A DNA stretch of 47,125 bases from Candidatus Bipolaricaulota bacterium (GCA_028278555.1 JANQEA010000041.1:1-47125); one strand, 5' to 3'. Counted from the first letter of the stretch, positions 24,469 through 32,930 are shown. The notes: generated by a model not told the origin, from the letters alone. Numbers and translations: made by a program.

Positions 24469-24498
24469 CTGATAATTCTGATTGTCCTGATTAATCAG
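24469..24498. promoter_or_regulatory. Operator-like array: CTGAT repeats every 9 bp ending in the palindrome CTGATTAATCAG
   Basis: CTGAT occurs at 24469, 24478 and 24487, exactly 9 bp apart; the last one is half of a perfect 12-bp palindrome (24487-24498). The array covers about +1 to +30 of the arsM transcript, where a bound regulator would block elongation or initiation. The ArsR/SmtB operators also contain TGATTAATCA-like palindromes, but no arsR gene is present; the AbrB-like protein is the obvious local candidate. Confidence 0.55.
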
Positions 24499-24504
24499 AG
24501 AGTC

Positions 24505-24533
24505 ATGATATCGTGCCCGACCTCCTTCTTCAA
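24505..24533 (-). promoter_or_regulatory. Promoter TTGAAG-17-TATCAT of the arsM operon
   Basis: On the minus strand TTGAAG (24533-24528) and TATCAT (24510-24505) are 17 bp apart. The start is near 24498, at the edge of the CTGAT array. Confidence 0.65.
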
Positions 24534-24540
24534 GCGACGA

Positions 24541-24569
24541 TTGAGCGATCCGATCAGAGCGGATACGCT
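24541..24569 (+). promoter_or_regulatory. Promoter TTGAGC-17-TACGCT of the prolyl oligopeptidase gene
   Basis: Boxes at 24541-24546 and 24564-24569, spacer 17 bp. The start near 24576 gives an ~18-nt leader with AAGGAGG. It is back to back with the arsM promoter, -35 boxes 7 bp apart. Confidence 0.55.
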
Positions 24570-24593
24570 GATTGCGCTCGGCAAGGAGGGGCG

Positions 24594-26672
24594 ATGAGAC
24601 GAATTACGAGGGACGAAGTGCCCGAGACGAGGCGCGGCGATCACGTCGATACCCTGCACGGCGTTCGCGTTCCCGATCCGTACCGGTGGCTGGAGGACGT
24701 CGATTCCGACGAGACGAGGGCGTGGACCGAAGCGCAGGATCGACTGACACGATCGGTGTTGGCGTCGATCCCGTTCCGAGATGCGATTCGCACGCGACTC
24801 GATGCTCTCTCCGACATCGAGGTCGTCGGGATTCCGAAGGAAGCCGGAGATCGGCTCTTCTTCACGCTCCAATCACCGGACGCGAGACAGCCGGCGCTTC
24901 ACTGGACGGACGTTGGCGACGACGAGGCTCGCCTCCTCGTCGATCCGGAAACGCTGGCCGACGATGCGACGATTGCGATCTCCGGATTCGAGCCGAGCCC
25001 GTCCGGACGGCTCGTGGTGTACGGGCTGGCCGAGGCTGGTTCCGACTGGCAGACGTGGCGTGTCCTCGATGTCGACTCCGGCGAGCACCTCCCCGACGAA
25101 CTGACCTGGGTGAAGTTTGCGATGCCGAGCTGGCGGCCGGACGAGTCCGGCTTCTTCTATTCCGGAATGGAGCCGCCGCCGCCGGGAGAAACGTTCAAAG
25201 CCCCTGCGACGAAACGGAGCCTCCGGTTCCATCGGCTCGGAGCGCCGCAGGAAGAGGACGCGGTTCTGTTCGAGCGTCCCGACGAGCCGATGTGGTTGTT
25301 CAACGGACGGGTCACCGCCGATGGGCGCTACCTCGTCATCTCGATTCAGCGGGGGACGTACCGCGAGAATCGGGTCAGCTATGTCGACCTTGAAGCGCCG
25401 GAGCCATGTGTGGTCGATCTGCTGACTGAGTTCGATGCGGCGTATCAGTTCCTCGGGAGCGAGGATCGTCTCTTCTTCTTCCTGACGACGAACGGAGCGC
25501 CGCAAGGGCGGATCGTCGCGATCGATCTCGATCGACCGGAGCCGACCGAGTGGACGGAAGTCTTGGCGAAGACCGACGCGGTCCTTCAGACGGCGGCCTA
25601 CGTCGGAAGGTGTTTCGTCGTCTCGGCGCTCGACGACGCGGTTACCAGGGTCACTGTCTACGATCGAGCAGGGGAGCGGCTCCGCGACGTCGATCTCCCA
25701 GGCGAAGGGTCCGTCGACGTGCTCGAAGGGCGAGCATGCGGAAAGACCGTCCGGTTCGCCTACGCGGACTTCGTCCATCCGAACGTCGTCCTGTCGCACG
25801 ACGTCGAGACAGGCGAGACGTTGCCGTTCCGGAAGACGTCGCTCGCGTACGAGCCGGATGCGTACGTGACGGAGCGATGCGTGGTCGAGAGCCCGGACGG
25901 GACGCGCTTCCCGGTCTTCCTCGCGCGGCGGCGCGATGTAACCGTCGGACCGGAGACCCCGACCTGTCTCTACGGGTATGGTGGATTCAACCACGCGATG
26001 TCGCCGCACTTCAAGATCGACCACCTGTCGTGGATCGATCTTGGCGGGCAGCTTGCGGTCGCATGCATCCGCGGTGGCGGTGAGTACGGGCGGGATTGGC
26101 ACCAAGCCGGGGCGCGGGAGAACCGCCCGAACGTCTTCGATGACTTCATCGCCGCGGCGGAGTGGCTGATCGAGTCGGGGTGGACTTCGGTGGAGAAGCT
26201 GGCAATCTACGGGCGGAGCAACGGCGGACTGCTCGTCGGCGCGTGCATGACGAAGCGCCCCGATCTGTACGGCGCCTGTCTCCCGACGGTCGGCGTACTC
26301 GACATGCTCCGGTTCCACGAATTCACCGTCGGCAAGTACTGGGTCTCCGACTACGGGTCTCCGGAGAATCCGGAGATGTTCGAGATCCTTCGCGGCTACT
26401 CGCCGGTCCACAACGTGACGGAAGGGACGGTCTATCCGCCGACGCTGGTGGCGACGGCCGACCACGACGATCGCGTCTTCCCGGCGCACAGCCACAAGTT
26501 CACCGCGGCGCTACAGCGAGCGCAGGCGGGCGAGGGACCGATCCTCCTCCGCGTCGATGTCCGCGCTGGTCATGGGCTCGGCAAGCCGAAGAGCAAGCTC
26601 CTCGATGAGGTCGCCGATCGCTGGGCGTTCGCGTTTGATGCGCTTGGGGCTGAGCCGAAAGATCCCTCGTGA
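24594..26672 (+). CDS. Prolyl oligopeptidase family serine peptidase (S9A)
   Basis: A 692-residue cytosolic peptidase that cuts short peptides, usually after proline. The N-terminus has DTLHGVRVPDPYRWLEDVDS, the S9A entry motif. Residues ~75-410 form the seven-bladed propeller lid. The C-terminal hydrolase domain carries GYGGF, RGGGEYGRDWHQAG, the nucleophile Ser542 in GRSNGG, the aspartate in ADHDDRV and the histidine in RAGHG, so it is predicted active. No signal peptide. ATG 24594 follows AAGGAGG. Its stop overlaps the GTG start of the M28 peptidase gene, so the two peptidases form an operon for peptide breakdown. Confidence 0.92.
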   Translation: MRRITRDEVPETRRGDHVDTLHGVRVPDPYRWLEDVDSDETRAWTEAQDRLTRSVLASIPFRDAIRTRLDALSDIEVVGIPKEAGDRLFFTLQSPDARQPALHWTDVGDDEARLLVDPETLADDATIAISGFEPSPSGRLVVYGLAEAGSDWQTWRVLDVDSGEHLPDELTWVKFAMPSWRPDESGFFYSGMEPPPPGETFKAPATKRSLRFHRLGAPQEEDAVLFERPDEPMWLFNGRVTADGRYLVISIQRGTYRENRVSYVDLEAPEPCVVDLLTEFDAAYQFLGSEDRLFFFLTTNGAPQGRIVAIDLDRPEPTEWTEVLAKTDAVLQTAAYVGRCFVVSALDDAVTRVTVYDRAGERLRDVDLPGEGSVDVLEGRACGKTVRFAYADFVHPNVVLSHDVETGETLPFRKTSLAYEPDAYVTERCVVESPDGTRFPVFLARRRDVTVGPETPTCLYGYGGFNHAMSPHFKIDHLSWIDLGGQLAVACIRGGGEYGRDWHQAGARENRPNVFDDFIAAAEWLIESGWTSVEKLAIYGRSNGGLLVGACMTKRPDLYGACLPTVGVLDMLRFHEFTVGKYWVSDYGSPENPEMFEILRGYSPVHNVTEGTVYPPTLVATADHDDRVFPAHSHKFTAALQRAQAGEGPILLRVDVRAGHGLGKPKSKLLDEVADRWAFAFDALGAEPKDPS

Positions 26673-27835
26673 GTGCTTTCGAGCACGTTCGCTATCTCGC
26701 CGAGACGATCGGGCCTCGCGGGTCGACGACGGCCGGCGAAGCGGCGGGAGCTGATTACGCGTTCGGCGTGCTGGAACGGATCGGCCTCCGACCCGTCCGG
26801 GAGTCGTTCCGGAGTGCGCGGTCGGCGTGGGCGCCGTTCAGCCTCTTCTTCGGGACGGTGATCGGCAGCGGGTTCCTCTTCCTGTTCGGCGGGCGACTCG
26901 GGGCGATCGTCGGTCTCGTGCTCTCGGTCGTCGCGTTCATGTCAACGCTCGTCGAGATGCGATTCCGGGCGAATCCGCTCCGCTGGCTCCTCCCGAAAGG
27001 AACGAGCCAGAACGTCTGGGCGAGGATCGAGGCGGAGGAGTCCGCCGATCAGCAGGTCGTCCTCGTTGCACATCTCGACACCCATCGGACGCCGCTCGTC
27101 TTCTCGACCGATCGGTGGGTCCGGCTGTTCGAGAAGCTCGTCCCAATCGGCCTCGGATGTGCGGTGTTGCTGATCGCCCTCTTCGCACTCGGGATCTTTC
27201 TGCCGTGGTCGTCCTTCCGGTTCGCCGCGATCGCTCCGCTGGCCGTGGCGGTCGGGATCCTCGTCCTCACCCTGCAGGCTGACTTCACGCCGTACACCGC
27301 AGGAGCGAACGACAACGCAAGCGGCGTCGGCATCGTCCTCGATCTCGCCGAGCGGCTGGCGGCGGAACCGCTCCGCCGCACATCCGTTTGGGTCCTGCTG
27401 ACGGGATGCGAGGAAGTTGGCTGCTACGGGGCCGACGCGTTCCTGAAGGCGCATTCCCACGAACTCGCTGGTGCGGCCTGGCTGCCGATCGACACGGCCG
27501 GAACGAAGGAGGCCGATCCGACCTACCTGAGGGAGGAACGGTTCCTCGCGACGACGAAGAGCGATCCGGATCTCCTCCAGCTGGTCGAAGCAGTCTGTGC
27601 GGAGCATCCGGAGATTGGCGCTCGCCCGATCGAGATGGCCGGGGCCTACACGGAAGGGGCGATCGGCGCGCAGTATGGCCTCCGCGTCCTCACCTTCGAG
27701 AGCCAGAATCGGGCTGGCATGCTCTCCGAATGGCACCGCCCGACGGACACGGTGGCCAACGTGTCCGAGACGACGATCGAGAGGGTCGAAGCACTGGTCT
27801 GGGAGCTGCTCGCCGAGATGGATCGTCGTGCGTGA
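26669..27835 (+). CDS. M28-family zinc peptidase with membrane segments
   Basis: A 388-residue protein. Zinc-site elements of M28 aminopeptidases are present: AHLDTH (about 131-136), GANDNASG (about 213-220), TGCEEVG and EWHRPTDT near the C-terminus. Unusually, there are hydrophobic segments before and inside the domain: two helices at about 55-90 and a pair at about 157-200 inserted between the first two zinc motifs, so it is probably a membrane-bound peptidase. The start is GTG overlapping the previous TGA. It converges with the DUF885 gene at an 18-bp gap. Confidence 0.85.
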   Translation: MSAFEHVRYLAETIGPRGSTTAGEAAGADYAFGVLERIGLRPVRESFRSARSAWAPFSLFFGTVIGSGFLFLFGGRLGAIVGLVLSVVAFMSTLVEMRFRANPLRWLLPKGTSQNVWARIEAEESADQQVVLVAHLDTHRTPLVFSTDRWVRLFEKLVPIGLGCAVLLIALFALGIFLPWSSFRFAAIAPLAVAVGILVLTLQADFTPYTAGANDNASGVGIVLDLAERLAAEPLRRTSVWVLLTGCEEVGCYGADAFLKAHSHELAGAAWLPIDTAGTKEADPTYLREERFLATTKSDPDLLQLVEAVCAEHPEIGARPIEMAGAYTEGAIGAQYGLRVLTFESQNRAGMLSEWHRPTDTVANVSETTIERVEALVWELLAEMDRRA

Positions 27836-27853
27836 TCCCTCGCTGTGGCAGGA

Positions 27854-29683
27854 TCAGTCCTCTGCTGCGAGATCCCGGATGTTGGACTCGATCCATCGTT
27901 CGAGGATCGGAAGCGGCAGCGGCCCCTGTCCGAGGAGGAGGACGTGAAACGCTAGAGGGTCATAGTCATCGCCCGCGGCTTCCCTGAACCGTTCGAGCAG
28001 CTCGAGGATCTTCAGAAACCCGAGCGTTGGGGAGATCAGCCGCGCTGGATTCACGGCGTGGGAGAGGATCTCGTGCTGCGAGAAGAGAAGCGACTTGCCG
28101 GTCCATCGCTCGAAGTAGGCGACAGCCTCATCGAATGACCAACCGAGCACGTGCAGGCCGGTATCCACGACGAGCCGCACCGCTTCGGTGATCTCTGCCT
28201 GAAGTCGTCCGAGGTCCGCGTACGGATCGCCGGCGTACCAGCCAGACTCCCAGGCGAGTCGGTCGACGTAGAGTCCGAGCCCCATCGAGAACCCGGAGAA
28301 TGTCGCCGTCCGACGGACGAGCGGGATCGGAAGCTCGAACGAGATTGCGATCGGCAGATGATGGCCCGCGTACGCCTGATACGTGGTGGAGGGAATCGTG
28401 AACCTGGCGGCCTTGAACGAGGCCGCGACCCCGAGCTGGCCGGGGCGCGATCCATCGAGCGACGGAAGACGATAGAATGCCCCCTCCGTCAAGGGGACAA
28501 CTTCGAGGGGTATCGATGGCAAGTCGGAGACCAATCGGAGTTGATCGATGTTCGCGATGGCTGTATCGAGAACGTGGGCGTGTTCATCGAACAGCGCTGC
28601 GCTGTCGAGGAATCCGCTCTCGATGGCGACGCGCTCGTAGATCTGCCCCATGGAGAGGCCCTCGGGATATCCAAGATTGGCGGCAGCCTGTCGGATCTCT
28701 CCTGCGATCCGCTCCGTTTGCTCCTGCCCGAGTTGGTGGATCTCCTCCGCCGACAGATCGGATTGCGTGTAGGAATGCACGGCGTATTCGTAGAAGGCTT
28801 CGCCGTTCGCGTACTGTCCGACACCGTAGTCCAGAGGAGCATACCCCTGGAGGCGGATCAGCACGATGGACAGCTTGAGATAGGCGGGGATGACGACGTC
28901 GTTGATCGCGACGAGCGCCTGCTGCAAGAGGGTCACCCGCTCTTCTGCGGGCAGAGCCGAGATGGCGTTGACGCCCCTCTCGAAGGTCAAGTAGAGAGGA
29001 TGCAAGTAGATCGGGACGTTGATCAGCTCATCCAGCTTCGTCACCGCGTGCAGCAGGAGCCCCGCGGGCAAGACGATCCCGGCCTGTGCCTGCTCGTTGA
29101 GGTAGAGAAGGAGCTGATGGAACTGCTCGCCGAGCTGATGAAGGCGGGTGATGTAGTCATGGCAGTCGGCCGCCGATTGGAGAGGGTGCATGAACTTCAG
29201 AAGGTCGTACGTCGCCCAGTCGACGCTGGAGATGTAGCTGTGCGACACGAGATAGCTGTGGTAGGGGAAGGCATGAGCGCGGACGAGATCGTCGAGGATC
29301 CATTCATAGACGTCAAACGTCATCTGCTGTGCGGCGGAGAGCTCTGATCGATCGAGCTTTCGCAGACGATCGAGGAGGAAGATCTCGATGCGATTCGACT
29401 CCTCGAGATACGAAAGCGAGTAGTCCTCCAAGCGGTCTCTGCGGACGTCGAGTTCCTCTTCCAAGTCCCAGGCGGAGATCAGGAGGGGGTGTCGTTCCAG
29501 GTAGAGCCGGTAGGACACCTCGACGAACGAATCGAACGGAAGTCCATCCAACTCAGAAACGAAAACGTCGTAGGAAGGAGGATCCCAGGACGGGGTAAAG
29601 CCTTCCGATTCTCCGCTGACGATGAGACTGACGATGATCAGGAGCGCGAGCGCGCAATGAAGGATCCGACGGTGGGTGATCAA
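27854..29683 (-). CDS. DUF885-family protein, exported, lacking canonical active-site residues
   Basis: A ~609-residue protein if the TTG at 29683 is the start (GGGGAG 9 bases upstream; the frame is open further but has no better site). Signal peptide: THRRILHCALALLIIVSLIVSG. The C-terminal half matches DUF885 (putative metallo-carboxypeptidases): YAGHHLPIAISFELP, GRLQAEITEAVRLVVDTGLHVLGWS and FHVLLLGQGPLPLPILE. But the family's HExxPGHHLQ reads YQAYAGHHLP here, and the FVEGWALY motif reads FSMGLGLY, so the expected metal-binding HE and the EGW glutamate are missing. It is probably a binding protein or non-canonical enzyme. It stands alone between convergent M28 and the ACT gene. Confidence 0.75.
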   Translation of the reverse strand: MITHRRILHCALALLIIVSLIVSGESEGFTPSWDPPSYDVFVSELDGLPFDSFVEVSYRLYLERHPLLISAWDLEEELDVRRDRLEDYSLSYLEESNRIEIFLLDRLRKLDRSELSAAQQMTFDVYEWILDDLVRAHAFPYHSYLVSHSYISSVDWATYDLLKFMHPLQSAADCHDYITRLHQLGEQFHQLLLYLNEQAQAGIVLPAGLLLHAVTKLDELINVPIYLHPLYLTFERGVNAISALPAEERVTLLQQALVAINDVVIPAYLKLSIVLIRLQGYAPLDYGVGQYANGEAFYEYAVHSYTQSDLSAEEIHQLGQEQTERIAGEIRQAAANLGYPEGLSMGQIYERVAIESGFLDSAALFDEHAHVLDTAIANIDQLRLVSDLPSIPLEVVPLTEGAFYRLPSLDGSRPGQLGVAASFKAARFTIPSTTYQAYAGHHLPIAISFELPIPLVRRTATFSGFSMGLGLYVDRLAWESGWYAGDPYADLGRLQAEITEAVRLVVDTGLHVLGWSFDEAVAYFERWTGKSLLFSQHEILSHAVNPARLISPTLGFLKILELLERFREAAGDDYDPLAFHVLLLGQGPLPLPILERWIESNIRDLAAED

Positions 29684-29837
29684 GGGTGAGCACTCCCCTT
29701 CGCGCAGGATGTCCCGAAGATAGGCGATTGGCGTGAAGAATCCGTGAATCCGCGTGGATCGAGAGCTTGGGGAGCATCCGCCATGCAGATGATGTTCGGT
29801 GTCGACGATTCGTATCAGATGTTGCTGGCAAAACCCG

Positions 29838-30212
29838 TCAGACGATCCGCAGGATCTCCTTGGTGTGATCGAGGTTGTCGACGGTGAAGACGAGCTTGTT
29901 CTTCTCCGCACCGGCGTAGATCGAGAGGACGTTGATGCGCTCTTCCTTCAGCCGCCCGAGGAGCGTTGCCAGCTCGCCGGGATGGCTCGGAAGATCGAGT
30001 TCGATCGCCTCGCGCTCCTCGAAGTCGATCTCGAGCTCGCGGAGCTTCTTCCGCGTCGTTCCCGGGTTGTCGGTCACTAGACTGACGACGCCCTCTTCGA
30101 GCACGGTCAGGCCGGCGATCCCCTCGATGTCGACGTGTTCGTTCCCGAGGGCCTCCGCGATCTCGGCGATGGCGCCCGGGCAGTTGCCGATCAGGAAGGA
30201 GAACTCCTTCAC
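29838..30212 (-). CDS. Tandem ACT-domain protein
   Basis: A 124-residue protein of two ACT domains: MKEFSFLIGNCPGAIAEIAEALGNEHVDIEGIA (first) and IELDLPSHPGELATLLGRLKEERINVLSIYAG (second), each with the G-x-L/I ligand turn (NCPGAI, SHPGEL). ACT pairs of this size bind amino acids and serve as free-standing regulators. GTG 30212 is chosen because the domain begins there and GGGAGG lies 8 bases upstream; the longer frame adds a non-conserved 23 residues. A promoter lies at 30233-30261. Target unknown. Confidence 0.8.
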   Translation of the reverse strand: MKEFSFLIGNCPGAIAEIAEALGNEHVDIEGIAGLTVLEEGVVSLVTDNPGTTRKKLRELEIDFEEREAIELDLPSHPGELATLLGRLKEERINVLSIYAGAEKNKLVFTVDNLDHTKEILRIV

Positions 30213-30232
30213 TCCGACCACCTCCCGACCGG

Positions 30233-30261
30233 ATGCTACCACGACCGCGGGTTTTGGTGAA
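30233..30261 (-). promoter_or_regulatory. Promoter TTCACC-17-TAGCAT of the ACT gene
   Basis: On the minus strand TTCACC (30261-30256) and TAGCAT (30238-30233), spacer 17 bp. The start near 30226 gives a short leader that includes GGGAGG and confirms the GTG 30212 start, since the upstream ATG at 30281 would not be transcribed. Confidence 0.5.
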
Positions 30262-30271
30262 GCCGCTCGGT

Positions 30272-30300
30272 TTGGCGACATCCTTTGCTGGAGCTAGGAT
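30272..30300 (+). promoter_or_regulatory. Promoter TTGGCG-17-TAGGAT of the C45-like gene
   Basis: Boxes at 30272-30277 and 30295-30300, spacer 17 bp; the start near 30307 leaves a ~63-nt leader before ATG 30370. It is divergent from the ACT promoter. Confidence 0.55.
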
Positions 30301-30369
30301 GTCGTTCGTGAGGAGAGCATGATGCTTCTAGTTTGATTCTCTCCGAATTCCTGTAGGGCAGGAGGGCTC

Positions 30370-32244
30370 ATGACACGGGATCTTCAGAGCATGGACACGG
30401 AAGCACGAATTGCGCACCTGAGAGGCGAGTTCGCGCAAGATGATTTCGAGGTACGAGACGAGGACATCTTCCGCTACAACGAGTGTATCGGGATTGCCGC
30501 ACGGCACGAAACGTCATTCAGCAAGGGAGAAGTGCCGAAGCGGGCGTACTACGTCGAGGGCTCCGCGCAGGAGATGGGATACCTGCTGGGCCAAATGGCC
30601 GAGCCGTTGATTCGGGAGATGGCCGAGGGGTACATCGAGCGGTACGCCTGGGAGATGCTGCCGGTCGCCGCCGAAGCGCCGGAGGACCTTGGCGAGGGAG
30701 AGACCCGGCTCTACAAGATGCTGGTCAGGCGTGTCAATGAGGTCCTACCGGAAGACGAACCCGCCGATACGCCGCTCGGACGGCGGATCGCGGAGATGCG
30801 GGGTATGGTCGAGGGGTGCAAAGAGGCAAACCCGGAGACTGACGTCACATTCCCCAAGCTGTGGGCGCTGAACGTCGGGGTCGACCGCCTCTTCTCGCTC
30901 CTCTACGAGGCGCAGCTCGGTGAACTGATTTTCGGGAAGAACCGGGCGAAGGCCCGAAAGCTCGACCTGCCGATGGGCTGCAACGCGCTCGCTGTCCTGA
31001 ACGACGCTGCCGAAGACGGACCGCTCTTTGCTCGGGACTTCATGTTCAAGGCGTGCGGCGTCTTCCAGGATGTCGCCTGCCACGTGATCTACCGCCCGAT
31101 CCCGGACGATACGGACCGTGAGCCGCTGCCGATGGTGGCGATGACCGCTCCAGGCTTCGTCGGCAGCATCTCTGCGATGAACGTCCACGGCGTCGTAGCC
31201 GGCGTGGATGTCGTTCATGGTGACAACAACACCCCGGACTACCTTGGGATGAATTCGCTCTTGCTCGTACGCGACGTCATCGAGCACTCCGTGACGATCG
31301 AGGCGGCGGCCGATCGAATCCTCGATACCGATCGTGGTGTGACGTGGCTCTACCCGATGGCCGCCGCCGGTGGTGGGGGGGAGAGCGCCGATCGCGCGGC
31401 GATCGTCGAGGCGAGCGCGACCCCGCGAGACGCCGACGGGCGGAAGCTGGATCGGCTTGCGTACCTCGATCACGCTCGCCGGGAATTGAAGAGACCGGTC
31501 AACTTCCTTCCCGATCAGGAGTTCCTCGACGCCCATCCGACCGTCGAGCCGCGGTGGAACCGGAACGGTGCCATGGTCCGATGGGAGGATTTCGAAGATC
31601 CGAAGGTCTACATCGACCGGTTCAACGAGAAGCTCTGGAAGCGGAGGGTCCGGCCAAGACTCGCCTGGCCGAAGGTGAAGGACCAGTTTGGCTCGGAAGG
31701 ACGGATCGACGCGTCCCATCGACAGTGGCGATGTCCGTCCGGATCCTACTTCGCACCGCTGCGCGGGGAGCCGGGGAAGATCGTTCTGACGAGCAACCAC
31801 TACGTCTGCCCGGAGATGCGGATCTCCGCGATGGACAAGCTGACCAACCTGATGGATGACCGATACGCGGACGATTCGCAATGGCGGTACGACGAACTGA
31901 ACCATCTCGTGGTCCGTGAGCGGTGGTACGATGAAGGAAGCCGGGCCCGGCGAAAGACGCCGAGAAAGATCTCCTACGACGCGGCAAAGCGGCTGATCAA
32001 CTTCCTCGAGCCGAAGTGCGCGGGGGACGGTCGGTGTCCGTACAAGGAGAAGCGGGAGTGCTTCCACTTCAAGAAGTACCACCCGGAGGACTGCACGAAG
32101 CCAGCCGGTGGACGGACGATCCCGATCGAAGGCGTCGTCTCGCTGTTCGATTTGAGAAACAAGACGATCGACAGCTACTTCGGCTACTACGGCGACGACT
32201 GGGTGAAGCTCCGCCTCCTCCCCTACGTCGACGGCGCGAGGTAG
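30370..32244 (+). CDS. C45-like autoproteolytic Ntn hydrolase/acyltransferase with a Cys-rich C-terminus
   Basis: A 624-residue protein. Residues ~60-220 have the layout of C45 (isopenicillin N acyltransferase-like) proteins: YVEGSAQEMGYLLGQM, a helical part, then MGCNALAVLND with Cys204 as likely self-cleaving nucleophile, followed by PLFARDFMF (R-x-x-D pocket). These enzymes hydrolyse or transfer amide-linked acyl groups. The last ~80 residues contain four Cys in PKCAGDGRCPYKEKREC...EDC, which could bind zinc or iron-sulfur and is not usual for C45. GGAGGG precedes ATG. No signal peptide. Its 3' end overlaps the trhA 3' end by 22 bp on the opposite strand. Substrate unknown. Confidence 0.6.
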   Translation: MTRDLQSMDTEARIAHLRGEFAQDDFEVRDEDIFRYNECIGIAARHETSFSKGEVPKRAYYVEGSAQEMGYLLGQMAEPLIREMAEGYIERYAWEMLPVAAEAPEDLGEGETRLYKMLVRRVNEVLPEDEPADTPLGRRIAEMRGMVEGCKEANPETDVTFPKLWALNVGVDRLFSLLYEAQLGELIFGKNRAKARKLDLPMGCNALAVLNDAAEDGPLFARDFMFKACGVFQDVACHVIYRPIPDDTDREPLPMVAMTAPGFVGSISAMNVHGVVAGVDVVHGDNNTPDYLGMNSLLLVRDVIEHSVTIEAAADRILDTDRGVTWLYPMAAAGGGGESADRAAIVEASATPRDADGRKLDRLAYLDHARRELKRPVNFLPDQEFLDAHPTVEPRWNRNGAMVRWEDFEDPKVYIDRFNEKLWKRRVRPRLAWPKVKDQFGSEGRIDASHRQWRCPSGSYFAPLRGEPGKIVLTSNHYVCPEMRISAMDKLTNLMDDRYADDSQWRYDELNHLVVRERWYDEGSRARRKTPRKISYDAAKRLINFLEPKCAGDGRCPYKEKRECFHFKKYHPEDCTKPAGGRTIPIEGVVSLFDLRNKTIDSYFGYYGDDWVKLRLLPYVDGAR

Positions 32245-32894
32245 AAGAGAATCGCGAGGTAGTGGCAGGCGCTTCCGCCGAGGACGAAAAGGTGCCAGAT
32301 CATGTGTCCGTAGGGAAGCCGCTTCCATCCGTAGAAGGCGACTCCTACGGTGTAGAGGAGGCCGCCCGCGGCGACGTAGATGAGCGCTTCGTGAGGCACC
32401 CTCAGCCAGAGTTCGCGGGCCGCGACGACGATCAGCCAGCCCATGACGACGTACAGTCCGACGGACGTCTTCCGAAGCCTTCCGATGAAGAGGCTCTTGA
32501 AGACGATTCCGAGGATCGTCAGGCCCCAGATTGTGACCAGAAGCGTCGCCCCCCAGCGCCCCCAGAGCGACAGCAGGAGGAACGGCGTGTAGGTCCCGGC
32601 GATCAAGAGATAGATCGAACAGTGATCGAAGATCCAGAAAACCTTCTTCGCACCGGGATGATGGAGCGCGTGGTAGAGGGTCGACGAGAGATGGAGAAGG
32701 AAGAGACTGGCGCCGTAGATCGAGAAGCTGGCGATGTGAAGGCCGGTCCCTTCGCCTCGGATGGCGCGGTAGAGGAGGATCGCTGTCCCGACGAGGCTGA
32801 GGATCGCCCCGACGCCATGGGTGATGCTGTTGGCGATCTCTTCACCGACGGAGAACTTCGGCGGCTGATGTCGATGCTTCCTCTCTTCGCTCAT
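32223..32894 (-). CDS. trhA: TrhA/hemolysin III family membrane protein
   Basis: A 223-residue seven-helix protein of the PAQR/hemolysin III group: EEIANSITHGVGAILSLVG at the N-terminus, SSTLYHALHHPGAKKVFWIFDHCSIYLLIAGTYTPF in the middle, with conserved His and Asp (H-D, S-x-H) and GHMIWHLFVLGGSACHYLA at the end, which form a metal site. Members affect membrane-energetics and lipid order. ATG 32894 has no Shine-Dalgarno; a TACTAT box ends 7 bases upstream, so the transcript may be leaderless. It overlaps the C45-like gene tail to tail (32223-32244). Confidence 0.9.
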   Translation of the reverse strand: MSEERKHRHQPPKFSVGEEIANSITHGVGAILSLVGTAILLYRAIRGEGTGLHIASFSIYGASLFLLHLSSTLYHALHHPGAKKVFWIFDHCSIYLLIAGTYTPFLLLSLWGRWGATLLVTIWGLTILGIVFKSLFIGRLRKTSVGLYVVMGWLIVVAARELWLRVPHEALIYVAAGGLLYTVGVAFYGWKRLPYGHMIWHLFVLGGSACHYLAILFYLAPST

Positions 32895-32901
32895 CGGGGA
32901 G

Positions 32902-32930
32902 ATAGTACTTGAGGGGATCGGTTCCCTCAG
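32902..32930 (-). promoter_or_regulatory. Possible promoter CTGAGG-17-TACTAT giving a leaderless trhA message
   Basis: On the minus strand CTGAGG (32930-32925) and TACTAT (32907-32902) with a 17-bp spacer; the base 7 past the box is the A of ATG 32894. The -35 is weak (3 of 6). It overlaps the end of the upstream gene. Confidence 0.4.
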
